DNA of 8,466 nt from Acidobacteriota bacterium. Lineage in GTDB: Bacteria; Acidobacteriota; Blastocatellia; Pyrinomonadales; Pyrinomonadaceae. The notes below the pieces were generated by a model. It was not told where the DNA came from. It saw only the letters and a list, made by a program, of their open reading frames with translations, and ran no database searches. The DNA lies in NCBI GenBank assembly GCA_019247865.1, contig JAFBAJ010000586.1:1-8466 (forward strand), in the 5' to 3' direction. Below are positions 1-6,840 of the stretch, piece after piece; the first letter of the stretch is position 1, and the number at the start of each line of letters is the position of its first letter. The translations under genes and the position numbers were made by a program.

Positions 1-35
1 TGGGTCAGTTTGAAAAATCAAACAAAAGAATCTCG

Positions 36-99
36 CGCAAAGGCGCTGGTGACGCAAAGAAGCGATTGAGTTCTTCCTTTGCGTCTTTGCGCCTTTGCG
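36..99. repeat. Octamer-based intergenic palindrome (hairpin)
   Basis: The right arm (77-99) is three tandem copies of an 8-base unit of the form CTTTGCGN. The left arm carries the complementary CGCAAAG units. Segment 36-46 (CGCAAAGGCGC) pairs perfectly with 89-99, and 52-59 (ACGCAAAG) pairs perfectly with 77-84. An internal loop of 5 against 4 bases separates the two, and an apical loop lies around 63-72. There is no adjacent T-run, so it does not look like a simple intrinsic terminator. From general familiarity, CTTTGCGTCTTTGCG-type sequence is a dispersed intergenic repeat in several bacterial groups. Whether it is repeated in this genome cannot be seen from one copy. Confidence 0.7.
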
Positions 100-137
100 T
101 GAACCTGCTTTGAATTCGGGTCTTTTATCTCTCAGGT

Positions 138-417
138 GAGGCCGCCGCGACTAACCTCGGAATCGCAGCGGCCTCCAGCGCATCCGCCCCTCGCTGACAG
201 ACGCGCTGACCGCTGGCGGGGCTTGTGTGTGTGCCCAGCCTTTCAGAGCGAGGCGAGGCCGCGCAACGGCCTCGCCGCAAACACGTTCCCGGTGGGAGCC
301 GGGAACGTGACGACGGGATGCGGGCGCGGCCACCCCTCCGCGCACATCCCGCTGCTGTGGGGTGTCCGGATCGCTCGCGTCAAAACGCCAGCCAGAGCGG
401 CCTCCGGTTCATCCCAC
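138..417. other. Gene-free stretch with dense stem-loops, possible structured RNA
   Basis: I see no credible protein here; the open frames have arbitrary composition and no motif. Successive inverted repeats are: 138-145 with 168-175 (GAGGCCGC/GCGGCCTC), extended inward by 147-150 with 163-166; 252-261 with 267-276 (10 bp, 5-base loop); 282-292 with 299-309 (11 bp perfect, 6-base loop); 315-320 plus 324-329 with 338-343 plus 345-350; and 357-364 with 410-417 (one G-T pair), extended by 366-369 with 404-407. It lies downstream of the minus-strand regulator and could be its 3' untranslated region, a separate RNA, or only GC-rich inverted repeats. I recognise no hallmark of RNase P RNA, tmRNA, 6S or SRP RNA. 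Confidence 0.4.
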
Positions 418-455
418 CGACAGACGACGTACTAAGTGTCTCTACTCTTAAAGAG

Positions 456-1985
456 CTACTTCCCTTTCGGCTTGCGCGCGAGCAGGCGCGCGACCGTTTC
501 CGTCAGGAGCGCGATCTCCTCCGGCTTGCGCAGGAAGGCGTTCACGCCCTCGCGCCGCGCCTCGCGCTCGACGTTGCCCGCCGAGAGCATGATGATCGGC
601 GTCTGCTGCCGGTGCTCCAGGCGTCTAGACTCTGCGACCAGCTCCAGCCCGCTCAGGCCCGGCAGCTCCTGATCGAAGACCAGCACGTCATAAGGCTTCT
701 CGCCGCGCAGCTCTTCGAGCGCGAGCGCGCCGTCCGAGAGGCTCTCGACCTGCCACCCCTCCAGCTCCAGAGTCTCTTTGACAGCGGACGCGACCAGACG
801 GTTATCCTCGACATGCAGGATCGTGACGGCGCTCGCCTGCGCGCCCTCCGAGTCGGCGATGAACATCAGGCTCTGCCTGCGCTCTCTGGCCGGGGCGCGC
901 TCGTGCAGGAGCCCTTCGTGCCAGCGCTTCAGCTTCTTGATGAGGCTCGTGTGGTTGCGGAATCCGAGCATGCGTGCGGCGCGCGTCACGCTCCGGTCTG
1001 CGTCCCTCAGCGCGCGTTCGATGATCCGCGCCTCGTACCGGCGCAGAGCCTCTTTGAGCGAAAAGTTCTCCCAGCTCTGAGAGGTCGGGAGCACTGCTGC
1101 GAGAAAGAGCACGCGCCGCGCAGAGGCGAGCAGGCGGTCTTTCGTCGCGGGGTCGCGCGCAGAGGCCAGGTGGTCTAAAGCGCGCTCATACGTCGCGCCC
1201 AGCTCGTCCACAGTCAGCCGTTCGCCCAGCTCTTCGACGATGGTCAGGGCGGCCAGCCCTGCGCTCTCCGCGCTCCCGGCCTGCTCTGCAGCCGCGAGCG
1301 CGTCCTGCAGGGTGCGCAGAGCCTGCGCCTGCTCTCCCAGACGCGCGAGCGCCACGCCGTGCGTCGTCAAAGCCTCTGCCAGCAGGAACTGGTTCGCGCC
1401 TTCCGACAGAGCCTGTGCCGCAGCCCGCGCGAACTTCTCCGCCTGCACGGGCTGTCCTTCAGCCAGCAGCACACGCCCGCGCGTGTCATCCACCTGCGCC
1501 AGATGCGTGCGATCTTTGAGGCTGGTGAAGAGCGCCTGCGCGCGATCCAGGCGTTCGTGCGCCTCCGCGAACCTGCGCATCGTGCCGCAGAAGAAGCCCA
1601 GGTCGTTCTCCACGTAAGCCTGACATCGCGCCCGCCCGGCCTGCTCGAAATGGTGACTGGCGGAGGCATACTCGCGCAGCGCGCGCTCCATGTAATCACG
1701 CCGCCCTTCGGCCGTCCCGAGCCTTCCCAGGACCTGTGCGTACTCGCTGTGGAATCTTCCGCGCAGAGCGTGGTCGCTGCTCGCGTCGCAGAGCGGCATG
1801 GCCTCGATCAGCAGTCGCAGCGCATCATGGAAGCGCGCGCTCAGCTTCTCTGCCGCAGCGCTGCGTAAGAGGGATTCGACCTTGATCTCGGTCGCCGGTC
1901 TGGTCAGACGACCGGCGGCCGCCGACGCCGGGTCGCGCCCCTCACGCTGTGTGCCTTCATGCCAATGGCAGGAGCCAAGTTCCAT
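456..1985 (-). CDS. TPR / Fis-type helix-turn-helix / receiver-domain response regulator
   Basis: A 509-residue predicted cytoplasmic regulator, probably a phosphorylation-controlled transcription factor. Residues about 35-290 are Ala/Leu/Glu-rich helical repeats resembling degenerate TPRs. Residues about 306-356 form a Fis/NtrC-type DNA-binding helix (SVTRAARMLGFRNH). Residues about 386-503 form a CheY-like receiver with acidic pair E393-D394, phospho-acceptor D438 (in LVFDQELPG), S468 (MLSAG) and K487 (LRKP), so it looks phosphorylatable. There is no AAA+ sigma54 module and no kinase domain. The ATG at 1985 has AGAGG six bases upstream (complement of 1992-1996), and an in-frame stop lies just before it, so no longer start exists. 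The gene is divergent from ffh and no partner kinase is in view. I recall similar HTH-receiver fusions from Acidobacteriota. The target genes are unknown. Confidence 0.85.
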   Translation of the reverse strand: MELGSCHWHEGTQREGRDPASAAAGRLTRPATEIKVESLLRSAAAEKLSARFHDALRLLIEAMPLCDASSDHALRGRFHSEYAQVLGRLGTAEGRRDYMERALREYASASHHFEQAGRARCQAYVENDLGFFCGTMRRFAEAHERLDRAQALFTSLKDRTHLAQVDDTRGRVLLAEGQPVQAEKFARAAAQALSEGANQFLLAEALTTHGVALARLGEQAQALRTLQDALAAAEQAGSAESAGLAALTIVEELGERLTVDELGATYERALDHLASARDPATKDRLLASARRVLFLAAVLPTSQSWENFSLKEALRRYEARIIERALRDADRSVTRAARMLGFRNHTSLIKKLKRWHEGLLHERAPARERRQSLMFIADSEGAQASAVTILHVEDNRLVASAVKETLELEGWQVESLSDGALALEELRGEKPYDVLVFDQELPGLSGLELVAESRRLEHRQQTPIIMLSAGNVEREARREGVNAFLRKPEEIALLTETVARLLARKPKGK

Positions 1986-2350
1986 TTTTCGCCTCTCTCA
2001 TCCTCTCCGTCTGTTGCACATGACACAGCTCTTCCTGAACACGGGACGCGCGGCACGCAAACGGCCGCAGGCCCGGTCTGCTTCGAGAGCACGCGCCTCT
2101 CCGGCGTCGAAACGCGCCGTCCAAGCGATGCCGGTAATGTGTCTGGGCATCAGCGCCTGTAGGCCAAAATGAAAAGCTTTGAGAGGCTTGACGAGGAGGC
2201 GCTGCACTTTACAGCGCGGGAGATTAAGCCCGTGTTAAGGCCAAATCAATGAAATATTTCTTGCTAATTACTTGCAGTTACGCCCATTTATTGACTTTAT
2301 CGGTTGCTGTGACTTTTGGAACGGGGCTTGGAGGGAAATTAGGGGCCGAA

Positions 2351-2368
2351 GATTTAAAATTTCAAATC
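2351..2368. promoter_or_regulatory. AT-rich imperfect palindrome upstream of the ffh promoter
   Basis: GATTTAAAATTTCAAATC is symmetrical about 2359/2360 except for one A/C position on each side of the centre. It ends ten bases before the -35 box of the ffh promoter. That position suits either an UP element that binds the alpha subunit of RNA polymerase or an operator. The choice between the two is inference; only the symmetry and position are seen. Confidence 0.4.
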
Positions 2369-2378
2369 TGTATGCGCC

Positions 2379-2407
2379 TTGACACTCTTGCGAGCCGCCT
2401 TTATCAT
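2379..2407 (+). promoter_or_regulatory. Sigma70-type promoter for ffh and the downstream cluster
   Basis: A consensus -35 box TTGACA (2379-2384), a 17-base spacer and a -10 box TATCAT (2402-2407, five of six matches) place the transcript start near 2414. That leaves a leader of about 44 bases before the ffh ATG. This is the best-matching promoter in the window and is properly oriented. It probably drives ffh and, by read-through, the rpsP-rplS genes, since no terminator follows ffh. Confidence 0.8.
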
Positions 2408-2457
2408 TCTCGTTTCCGTCTCCGGCGCGGATTTGTGTCTATAGCGACAAGGGCAGT

Positions 2458-3968
<1,511 letters not shown>

Positions 3969-3969
<1 letters not shown>

Positions 3970-4049
3970 GTCTTGGGTCTTTGGCCTTTGATTCCTAAAG
4001 CTCAAGCTGAGTCAGACATGCAAAGACCAAAGCACAAAGTCCAAAGACC
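3969..4049. repeat. Heptad-based palindrome between ffh and rpsP
   Basis: The left arm (3969-3990) is a run of GGTCTTT-like 7-base units. The right side (4021-4049) is four tandem CAAAGAC-like heptads. Arms 3969-3990 and 4028-4049 are complementary at 18 of 22 positions around a 37-base loop, which itself holds CTCA/TGAG (4001-4004, 4008-4011). It begins at the last base of the ffh stop codon and ends 12 bases before the rpsP Shine-Dalgarno. There is no strong T-run after it (only TTTTATT), so full termination seems unlikely. It is of the same type as the element at 5110-5167. Confidence 0.75.
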
Positions 4050-4061
4050 GTTTTATTACTT

Positions 4062-4067
4062 GGAGGA
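4062..4067 (+). promoter_or_regulatory. Strong Shine-Dalgarno that fixes the TTG start of rpsP
   Basis: GGAGGA lies seven bases before the TTG at 4075. It decides the start, because the next ATG (4093) would delete conserved N-terminal residues of S16. It is the strongest ribosome binding site in the cluster and lies outside the neighbouring palindrome. Confidence 0.85.
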
Positions 4068-4074
4068 TTAAGAA

Positions 4075-4344
4075 TTGTTAGCTATCAGATTAATGCGTAT
4101 GGGGGCGAAGAAGCGCCCCTCTTACAGGATCGTGGTCAAGGAGAAGCTCTCGAAGCGCGACGGCGCGTATCTCGAAAACATCGGGACCTATGACCCTACG
4201 CGCGAGCCTGCGGCCGTCAACCTGAACCTGGAGCGCGCGCAGTACTGGCTCGGCAAGGGCGCACAGCCGACCGAGACCGTTCGCCGTCTCATCAAGAACA
4301 GCGCGAAAGCTCAGGCGAGCGCGCCGGAAGCAGCAGCGGAATAG
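4075..4344 (+). CDS. rpsP: 30S ribosomal protein S16
   Basis: A small-subunit protein of the 16S 5' domain. The 89 residues match the family from the first residue: AIRLMRMGAKKRPSYRIVV, then a basic SKRDGAYLENIGTYDP segment and a WLGKGAQPTETVRRLI segment near residue 62. The C-terminus is a short Ala-rich tail. The initiation codon is TTG, supported by GGAGGA seven bases upstream and by alignment with the S16 N-terminus. It is co-directional with ffh, 105 bases downstream across a palindromic repeat. It is followed after four bases by khpA, which suggests coupled translation. Confidence 0.97.
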   Translation: MLAIRLMRMGAKKRPSYRIVVKEKLSKRDGAYLENIGTYDPTREPAAVNLNLERAQYWLGKGAQPTETVRRLIKNSAKAQASAPEAAAE

Positions 4345-4348
4345 TCCT

Positions 4349-4579
4349 ATGAAAGAGACCGTCGAGATGATCGTGAAGTCCTTAGTGGACGACGTTGAGG
4401 CGGTCGACGTGCGCGCGGTCGAGGGCGGCACGAGCGTCAAGATCGAAGTGCGCGTGGCCGAATCCGACATGGGCAAGCTCATCGGACGGCAGGGGCGCAC
4501 GGTGCGCGCCCTGCGCTCACTGCTACACGCCGCGAGCATGAAGGCCAATCGCCGCTTCATCCTCGAAATCATCGAATGA
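4349..4579 (+). CDS. khpA: KH-domain RNA-binding protein KhpA (YlqC family)
   Basis: A 76-residue single KH domain. The signature loop is GRQG (46-49, in MGKLIGRQGRTVRALR), which contacts RNA backbone in KH proteins. Family members commonly lie between rpsP and rimM. In Firmicutes, KhpA pairs with KhpB (Jag/EloR) and affects cell-envelope gene expression; that role is only inferred here. No usable Shine-Dalgarno precedes the ATG, which is four bases after the rpsP stop, so translation probably depends on ribosomes finishing rpsP. The stop overlaps the rimM start by four bases (ATGA). The length is normal for the family. Confidence 0.93.
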   Translation: MKETVEMIVKSLVDDVEAVDVRAVEGGTSVKIEVRVAESDMGKLIGRQGRTVRALRSLLHAASMKANRRFILEIIE

Positions 4580-5106
4580 GCGCGGACGCTGATGAAGAGC
4601 TGGTAGCGGTGGCGCTGGTGGTCAAAGTCAGAGGCTTGAAGGGCGAGGTCGTCGCCGAGCTGTTGACAGATTTTCCCGAACGCTTCGAGGGGCTCGAAAG
4701 GCTCATCGCCGTCCGGCCGGATGGCAGCCGGCAATCGCTTGAGCTCGAAGATCACTGGCTGCAGGGCGAGCGCATCGTGCTCAAGTTCGCGGGCTATGAC
4801 AGCATCGAGGCCGCGACCGCGCTGGTCGGAGACGAGCTGACCGTGCCGGAATCGGAGCGGGTCGAGCTTGAGGAAGATGAGTATTACGACTGGGAGCTGG
4901 AGGGCTGCCGGGTTGAAAAGCCGGACGGCGAGAGCGTCGGCGTGGTGCGCGCGGTCATGCACACCGGAGCCAGCGACCTGCTGGTCGTCCTCGGCGCAGA
5001 GGGGCGCGAACATCTGATCCCGCTCGTGGAAGAGATTTGCGTCGGGATCGACATCGAGGCCCGGCTGATTCGGATCGACGCGCCGGAAGGCTTGCTGGAT
5101 TTTTAG
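4576..5106 (+). CDS. rimM: 16S rRNA processing protein RimM
   Basis: RimM assists late 30S assembly around the 16S 3' domain and S19. It has 176 residues, as usual for the family. The N-terminal RimM barrel spans about 8-92, with KVRGLKGEV at 17-25. The C-terminal PRC-barrel starts at the typical EYYDWELEGC (102-111) and includes HLIPLVEEIC near 146-155. The ATG overlaps the khpA stop (ATGA) and has no clear Shine-Dalgarno, so translation is probably coupled. The stop is followed after three bases by a 58-base palindrome that separates it from trmD. In E. coli, RimM is made far below the flanking ribosomal proteins by translational control; the weak start here fits similar behaviour, as an inference. 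Confidence 0.96.
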   Translation: MSADADEELVAVALVVKVRGLKGEVVAELLTDFPERFEGLERLIAVRPDGSRQSLELEDHWLQGERIVLKFAGYDSIEAATALVGDELTVPESERVELEEDEYYDWELEGCRVEKPDGESVGVVRAVMHTGASDLLVVLGAEGREHLIPLVEEICVGIDIEARLIRIDAPEGLLDF

Positions 5107-5109
5107 ACA

Positions 5110-5167
5110 GGTCTTTGGACTTAGGTCTTAGGTCTTTGCAAAGACCAAAGGCCAAAGACCCAGGACC
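5110..5167. repeat. 58-base near-perfect palindrome abutting the trmD start codon
   Basis: The left arm 5110-5138 and right arm 5139-5167 meet with no spacer, at the centre TTTGCAAA. Of 29 opposed positions, 23 are Watson-Crick pairs and two more are G-U in RNA. Each arm consists of four heptads, GTCTTTG-like on the left and CAAAGAC-like on the right. The element fills the rimM-trmD spacer except for its first three bases and ends at the base before the trmD ATG. The only Shine-Dalgarno candidate, AGGA (5162-5165), is inside the right arm. It is of the same type as 3969-4049. Confidence 0.85.
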
Positions 5168-5869
5168 ATGTTGAAATTTGACATCATCACCATCTTCCCG
5201 GACTTCTTTCGCGCGGCCTTTGAGTACGGCATCATCCGGCGCGCGCGCGAGGCCGGGCTGGTCGAGATCGCGGCGCATGACCTGCGCGCCTGGACGCTGG
5301 ACAAGCACCGGCAGGTCGATGACAGGCCGTTCGGCGGCGGCGACGGGATGGTCTTAAAGCCCGAGCCGATCTTTGCGGCAGTTGAAAATTTGACGGGCAC
5401 GAGCGGCGGGCGCAGCTCCTTTCTGGAGACGACGCGGGTCGTGCTGCTCTCCCCGCAGGGCAGAGTCCTGACGCACAGGGTCGCGCAGGAGCTGGCGAGC
5501 GAGGCCGGGCAGGTCGTGCTCATCTGCGGTCGTTACGAGGGCGTGGACGAGCGTGTGGCCGAGCATTTAGTGACGGACGAGATCTCCATCGGGGATTACG
5601 TGCTGTCGGGGGGCGAGCCGGCGGCCATCGTGCTGATTGATGCGGTCGTGCGGCTCGTGCCGGGCGCGCTCGGCAGCGAGACCTCTGCGGTCAACGAATC
5701 GTTCTCTGATGGAACGCTCGATTACCCGCACTACACACGGCCGCCGGAGTTTCGCGGAATGCGAGTGCCGGAAGTTCTCTTGAGCGGCCATCACGGCGAG
5801 ATTGAAAAATGGCGACGGGAGAGAGCGCTGGAGAAGACCCAAAGCAATCGGCCCGACCTGCTGAAATGA
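5168..5869 (+). CDS. trmD: tRNA (guanine-N1)-methyltransferase TrmD
   Basis: A SPOUT-fold enzyme using S-adenosylmethionine to make m1G37 in tRNAs with G at position 36, which prevents frameshifting. It has 233 residues, close to family length. Motifs are [14 protein letters not shown] (1-14), [12 protein letters not shown] (51-62), LSPQGR (94-99), [10 protein letters not shown] (121-130), [11 protein letters not shown] (140-150, part of the knot that binds AdoMet), PHYTRP (187-192) and [10 protein letters not shown] (203-212). R162 matches the E. coli R154 position. The residue aligned with the catalytic Asp169 of E. coli is Glu (SAVNESF). The ATG directly follows a long palindrome and its Shine-Dalgarno is weak and too close, which suggests low or regulated translation. 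The gene lies between rimM and rplS. Confidence 0.97.
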   Translation: MLKFDIITIFPDFFRAAFEYGIIRRAREAGLVEIAAHDLRAWTLDKHRQVDDRPFGGGDGMVLKPEPIFAAVENLTGTSGGRSSFLETTRVVLLSPQGRVLTHRVAQELASEAGQVVLICGRYEGVDERVAEHLVTDEISIGDYVLSGGEPAAIVLIDAVVRLVPGALGSETSAVNESFSDGTLDYPHYTRPPEFRGMRVPEVLLSGHHGEIEKWRRERALEKTQSNRPDLLK

Positions 5870-5896
5870 ATTTTTAGATTAACGGAGTAAATTAAA

Positions 5897-6280
5897 ATGA
5901 ATCGCTTAGATGCAGTTGATAAATCGCAGTTGCGCGAATCCATCCCGGCCTTTCAGCCGGGCGATACCGTGCGCGTCCACGTTCGGATCAAGGAATCCGA
6001 GACCAAAGAGCGCCTGCAGGTCTTCGAGGGCATCGTCATCGCGCGCAAGCACGGCGGCGTGCGCGAGACGATCACGGTCCGGAAGACCAGCTTCGGCGTC
6101 GGCGTGGAGCGTATCTTCCCGCTGCACGCGACCATCGTCGACCACATCGATGTCATCAAGCGCGGAAGAGTCCGTCGCGCCAAGCTCTACTACCTGCGCG
6201 GCCTGCGCGGCAAGGCCGCACGCATCCGCGAGCGCGACACACGCACGCAGACCAACGCGACCGCCGCAGGCAAGAAGTAA
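5897..6280 (+). CDS. rplS: 50S ribosomal protein L19
   Basis: A large-subunit protein at the subunit interface. Family motifs run in order: [11 protein letters not shown] (19-29), [11 protein letters not shown] (41-51), [18 protein letters not shown] (60-77) and [20 protein letters not shown] (84-103). The 127 residues include a short hydrophilic C-terminal tail (about 110-127) slightly beyond the common core. A good GGAG (5884-5887) lies nine bases before the ATG, in contrast with the weak starts of khpA, rimM and trmD. It follows trmD by 27 bases. It is the last gene of the plus-strand cluster, and a strong terminator follows 25 bases after the stop. Confidence 0.98.
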   Translation: MNRLDAVDKSQLRESIPAFQPGDTVRVHVRIKESETKERLQVFEGIVIARKHGGVRETITVRKTSFGVGVERIFPLHATIVDHIDVIKRGRVRRAKLYYLRGLRGKAARIRERDTRTQTNATAAGKK

Positions 6281-6305
6281 GAGCCGGACGAGAGAAACAG
6301 AAAAA

Positions 6306-6360
6306 AGCAGAAGATGGCATGAGAGCTTAGCTCATGCCGTCTTCTGCTTCTCTTTATTTT
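6306..6360. terminator. Bidirectional intrinsic terminator between convergent rplS and erpA-like gene
   Basis: An 18-base stem (6306-6323 with 6331-6348) has a seven-base loop AGCTTAG. All positions pair if one G-U is allowed. On the plus strand it is followed by TCTCTTTATTTT. On the minus strand the same stem is followed by TTTTTTCTGTTT, because 6294-6306 is A-rich in plus orientation. It therefore serves rplS and also the gene ending at 6372, where the U-run is better. Confidence 0.92.
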
Positions 6361-6371
6361 AAAGCCGGTGA

Positions 6372-6731
6372 TTAAGCCGTGAACGAAGAGCCGCAGCCGC
6401 AGCCGCCCGTCGCGTTCGGGTTCGTGAAGGTGAAGCCCGAGCCCATGACGTTCGTCACGTAATCGATCTTGACGCCGTTCAGGTATTGCGCGCTGAACAT
6501 GTCTATGAAGAGGCGCACGCCGTGCTCGTCCAGAATGTGGTCGCCCTGCCGCGACTCCTCTTCGATGTTCAGGCTGTACTGAAAGCCGGAGCAGCCGCCC
6601 GGCACGACCCTCACGCGAAGACCGGAGGTTTCGGGCAGGCCCTCTTCAGCGCCCATAAACTTCTTGATTTCAGCCGCCGCTGTCTCGGTCAGTTCCATCG
6701 TCATCGGCGGTGCAGTCGTTGTAGCAGACAT
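6372..6731 (-). CDS. erpA: A-type iron-sulfur cluster carrier (ErpA/IscA/HesB family)
   Basis: A small cytoplasmic carrier that receives Fe-S clusters from scaffolds and passes them to apo-proteins. It has 119 residues. The first ten or so are a Thr/Pro-rich leader, then the family core begins at MELTETAAAEIKKFM. The three ligand cysteines are present: C47 in GGCSGFQY, and C111 and C113 in GGCGCGSSF. LFIDMFSAQYLNGVKIDYV is also typical. The ATG at 6731 has AGGAG (complement of 6744-6748) 12 bases upstream, a slightly long gap. The internal Met at 10 or 12 is a possible alternative start. It lies downstream of mrp on the same strand, and transcription would end at the shared terminator. ErpA, IscA and SufA cannot be told apart by eye, so the symbol is provisional. 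Confidence 0.88.
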   Translation of the reverse strand: MSATTTAPPMTMELTETAAAEIKKFMGAEEGLPETSGLRVRVVPGGCSGFQYSLNIEEESRQGDHILDEHGVRLFIDMFSAQYLNGVKIDYVTNVMGSGFTFTNPNATGGCGCGSSFTA

Positions 6732-6770
6732 TTTTATTTCTTTCTCCTGAAAAATAGTCCTAAGTTTAAT

Positions 6771-6819
6771 TGCCGGTCTGCAATTTATCTACCTTCCGGC
6801 AGTTATTAGATGCAGTATA
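6771..6819 (-). promoter_or_regulatory. mrp to erpA-like spacer: possible internal promoter and inverted repeats
   Basis: The AT-rich spacer 6732-6840 separates the two minus-strand genes. On the minus strand it holds TATACT (complement of 6814-6819), a good -10 box but without a convincing -35. It also holds inverted repeats TGCCGG/CCGGCA (6771-6776, 6796-6801) and GTTAT/ATAAC (6802-6806, 6817-6821). The carrier may have its own promoter in addition to read-through from mrp. The evidence is weak. Confidence 0.25.
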
Positions 6820-6840
6820 ACCACTAAATGTTTTACCACA

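Larger units (their letters stand above)
1986..2457. other. Divergent spacer between the regulator and ffh
   Basis: This gene-free spacer changes from GC-rich (1986-2220) to distinctly AT-rich (about 2225-2370). Small structures seen are GCGCTG/CAGCGC at 2199-2204 and 2212-2217 with a 7-base loop, GATGCC/GGCATC at 2127-2132 and 2146-2151, and a direct repeat AGGCCAAA at 2161 and 2238. The right end carries the ffh promoter. I could not find a convincing promoter for the minus-strand regulator. No tRNA or known small RNA is evident. Confidence 0.6.

Noticed and set aside
136..435. Possible small protein of 99 codons in the left intergenic region
   Set aside because: Composition is arbitrary (Arg, Pro, Ala), the start has no ribosome binding site, and the frame crosses several strong inverted repeats.
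225..1178. Long plus-strand open frame of 317 codons overlapping the regulator
   Set aside because: Its product is a low-complexity Arg/Leu/Ala-rich sequence with no motif. It is the complement of the clear minus-strand TPR/Fis/receiver gene; GC-rich codon use creates such shadows.
2160..2350. Possible SRP RNA or tRNA gene near ffh
   Set aside because: I saw none of the conserved SRP RNA apical-loop sequence and no tRNA T-loop or acceptor pairing; only one short 6-bp hairpin is present.
4090..5013. Minus-strand open frame of 307 codons opposite rpsP, khpA and rimM
   Set aside because: Three recognised genes on the plus strand with overlapping or closely spaced ends explain this DNA; the minus product has no recognisable domain.
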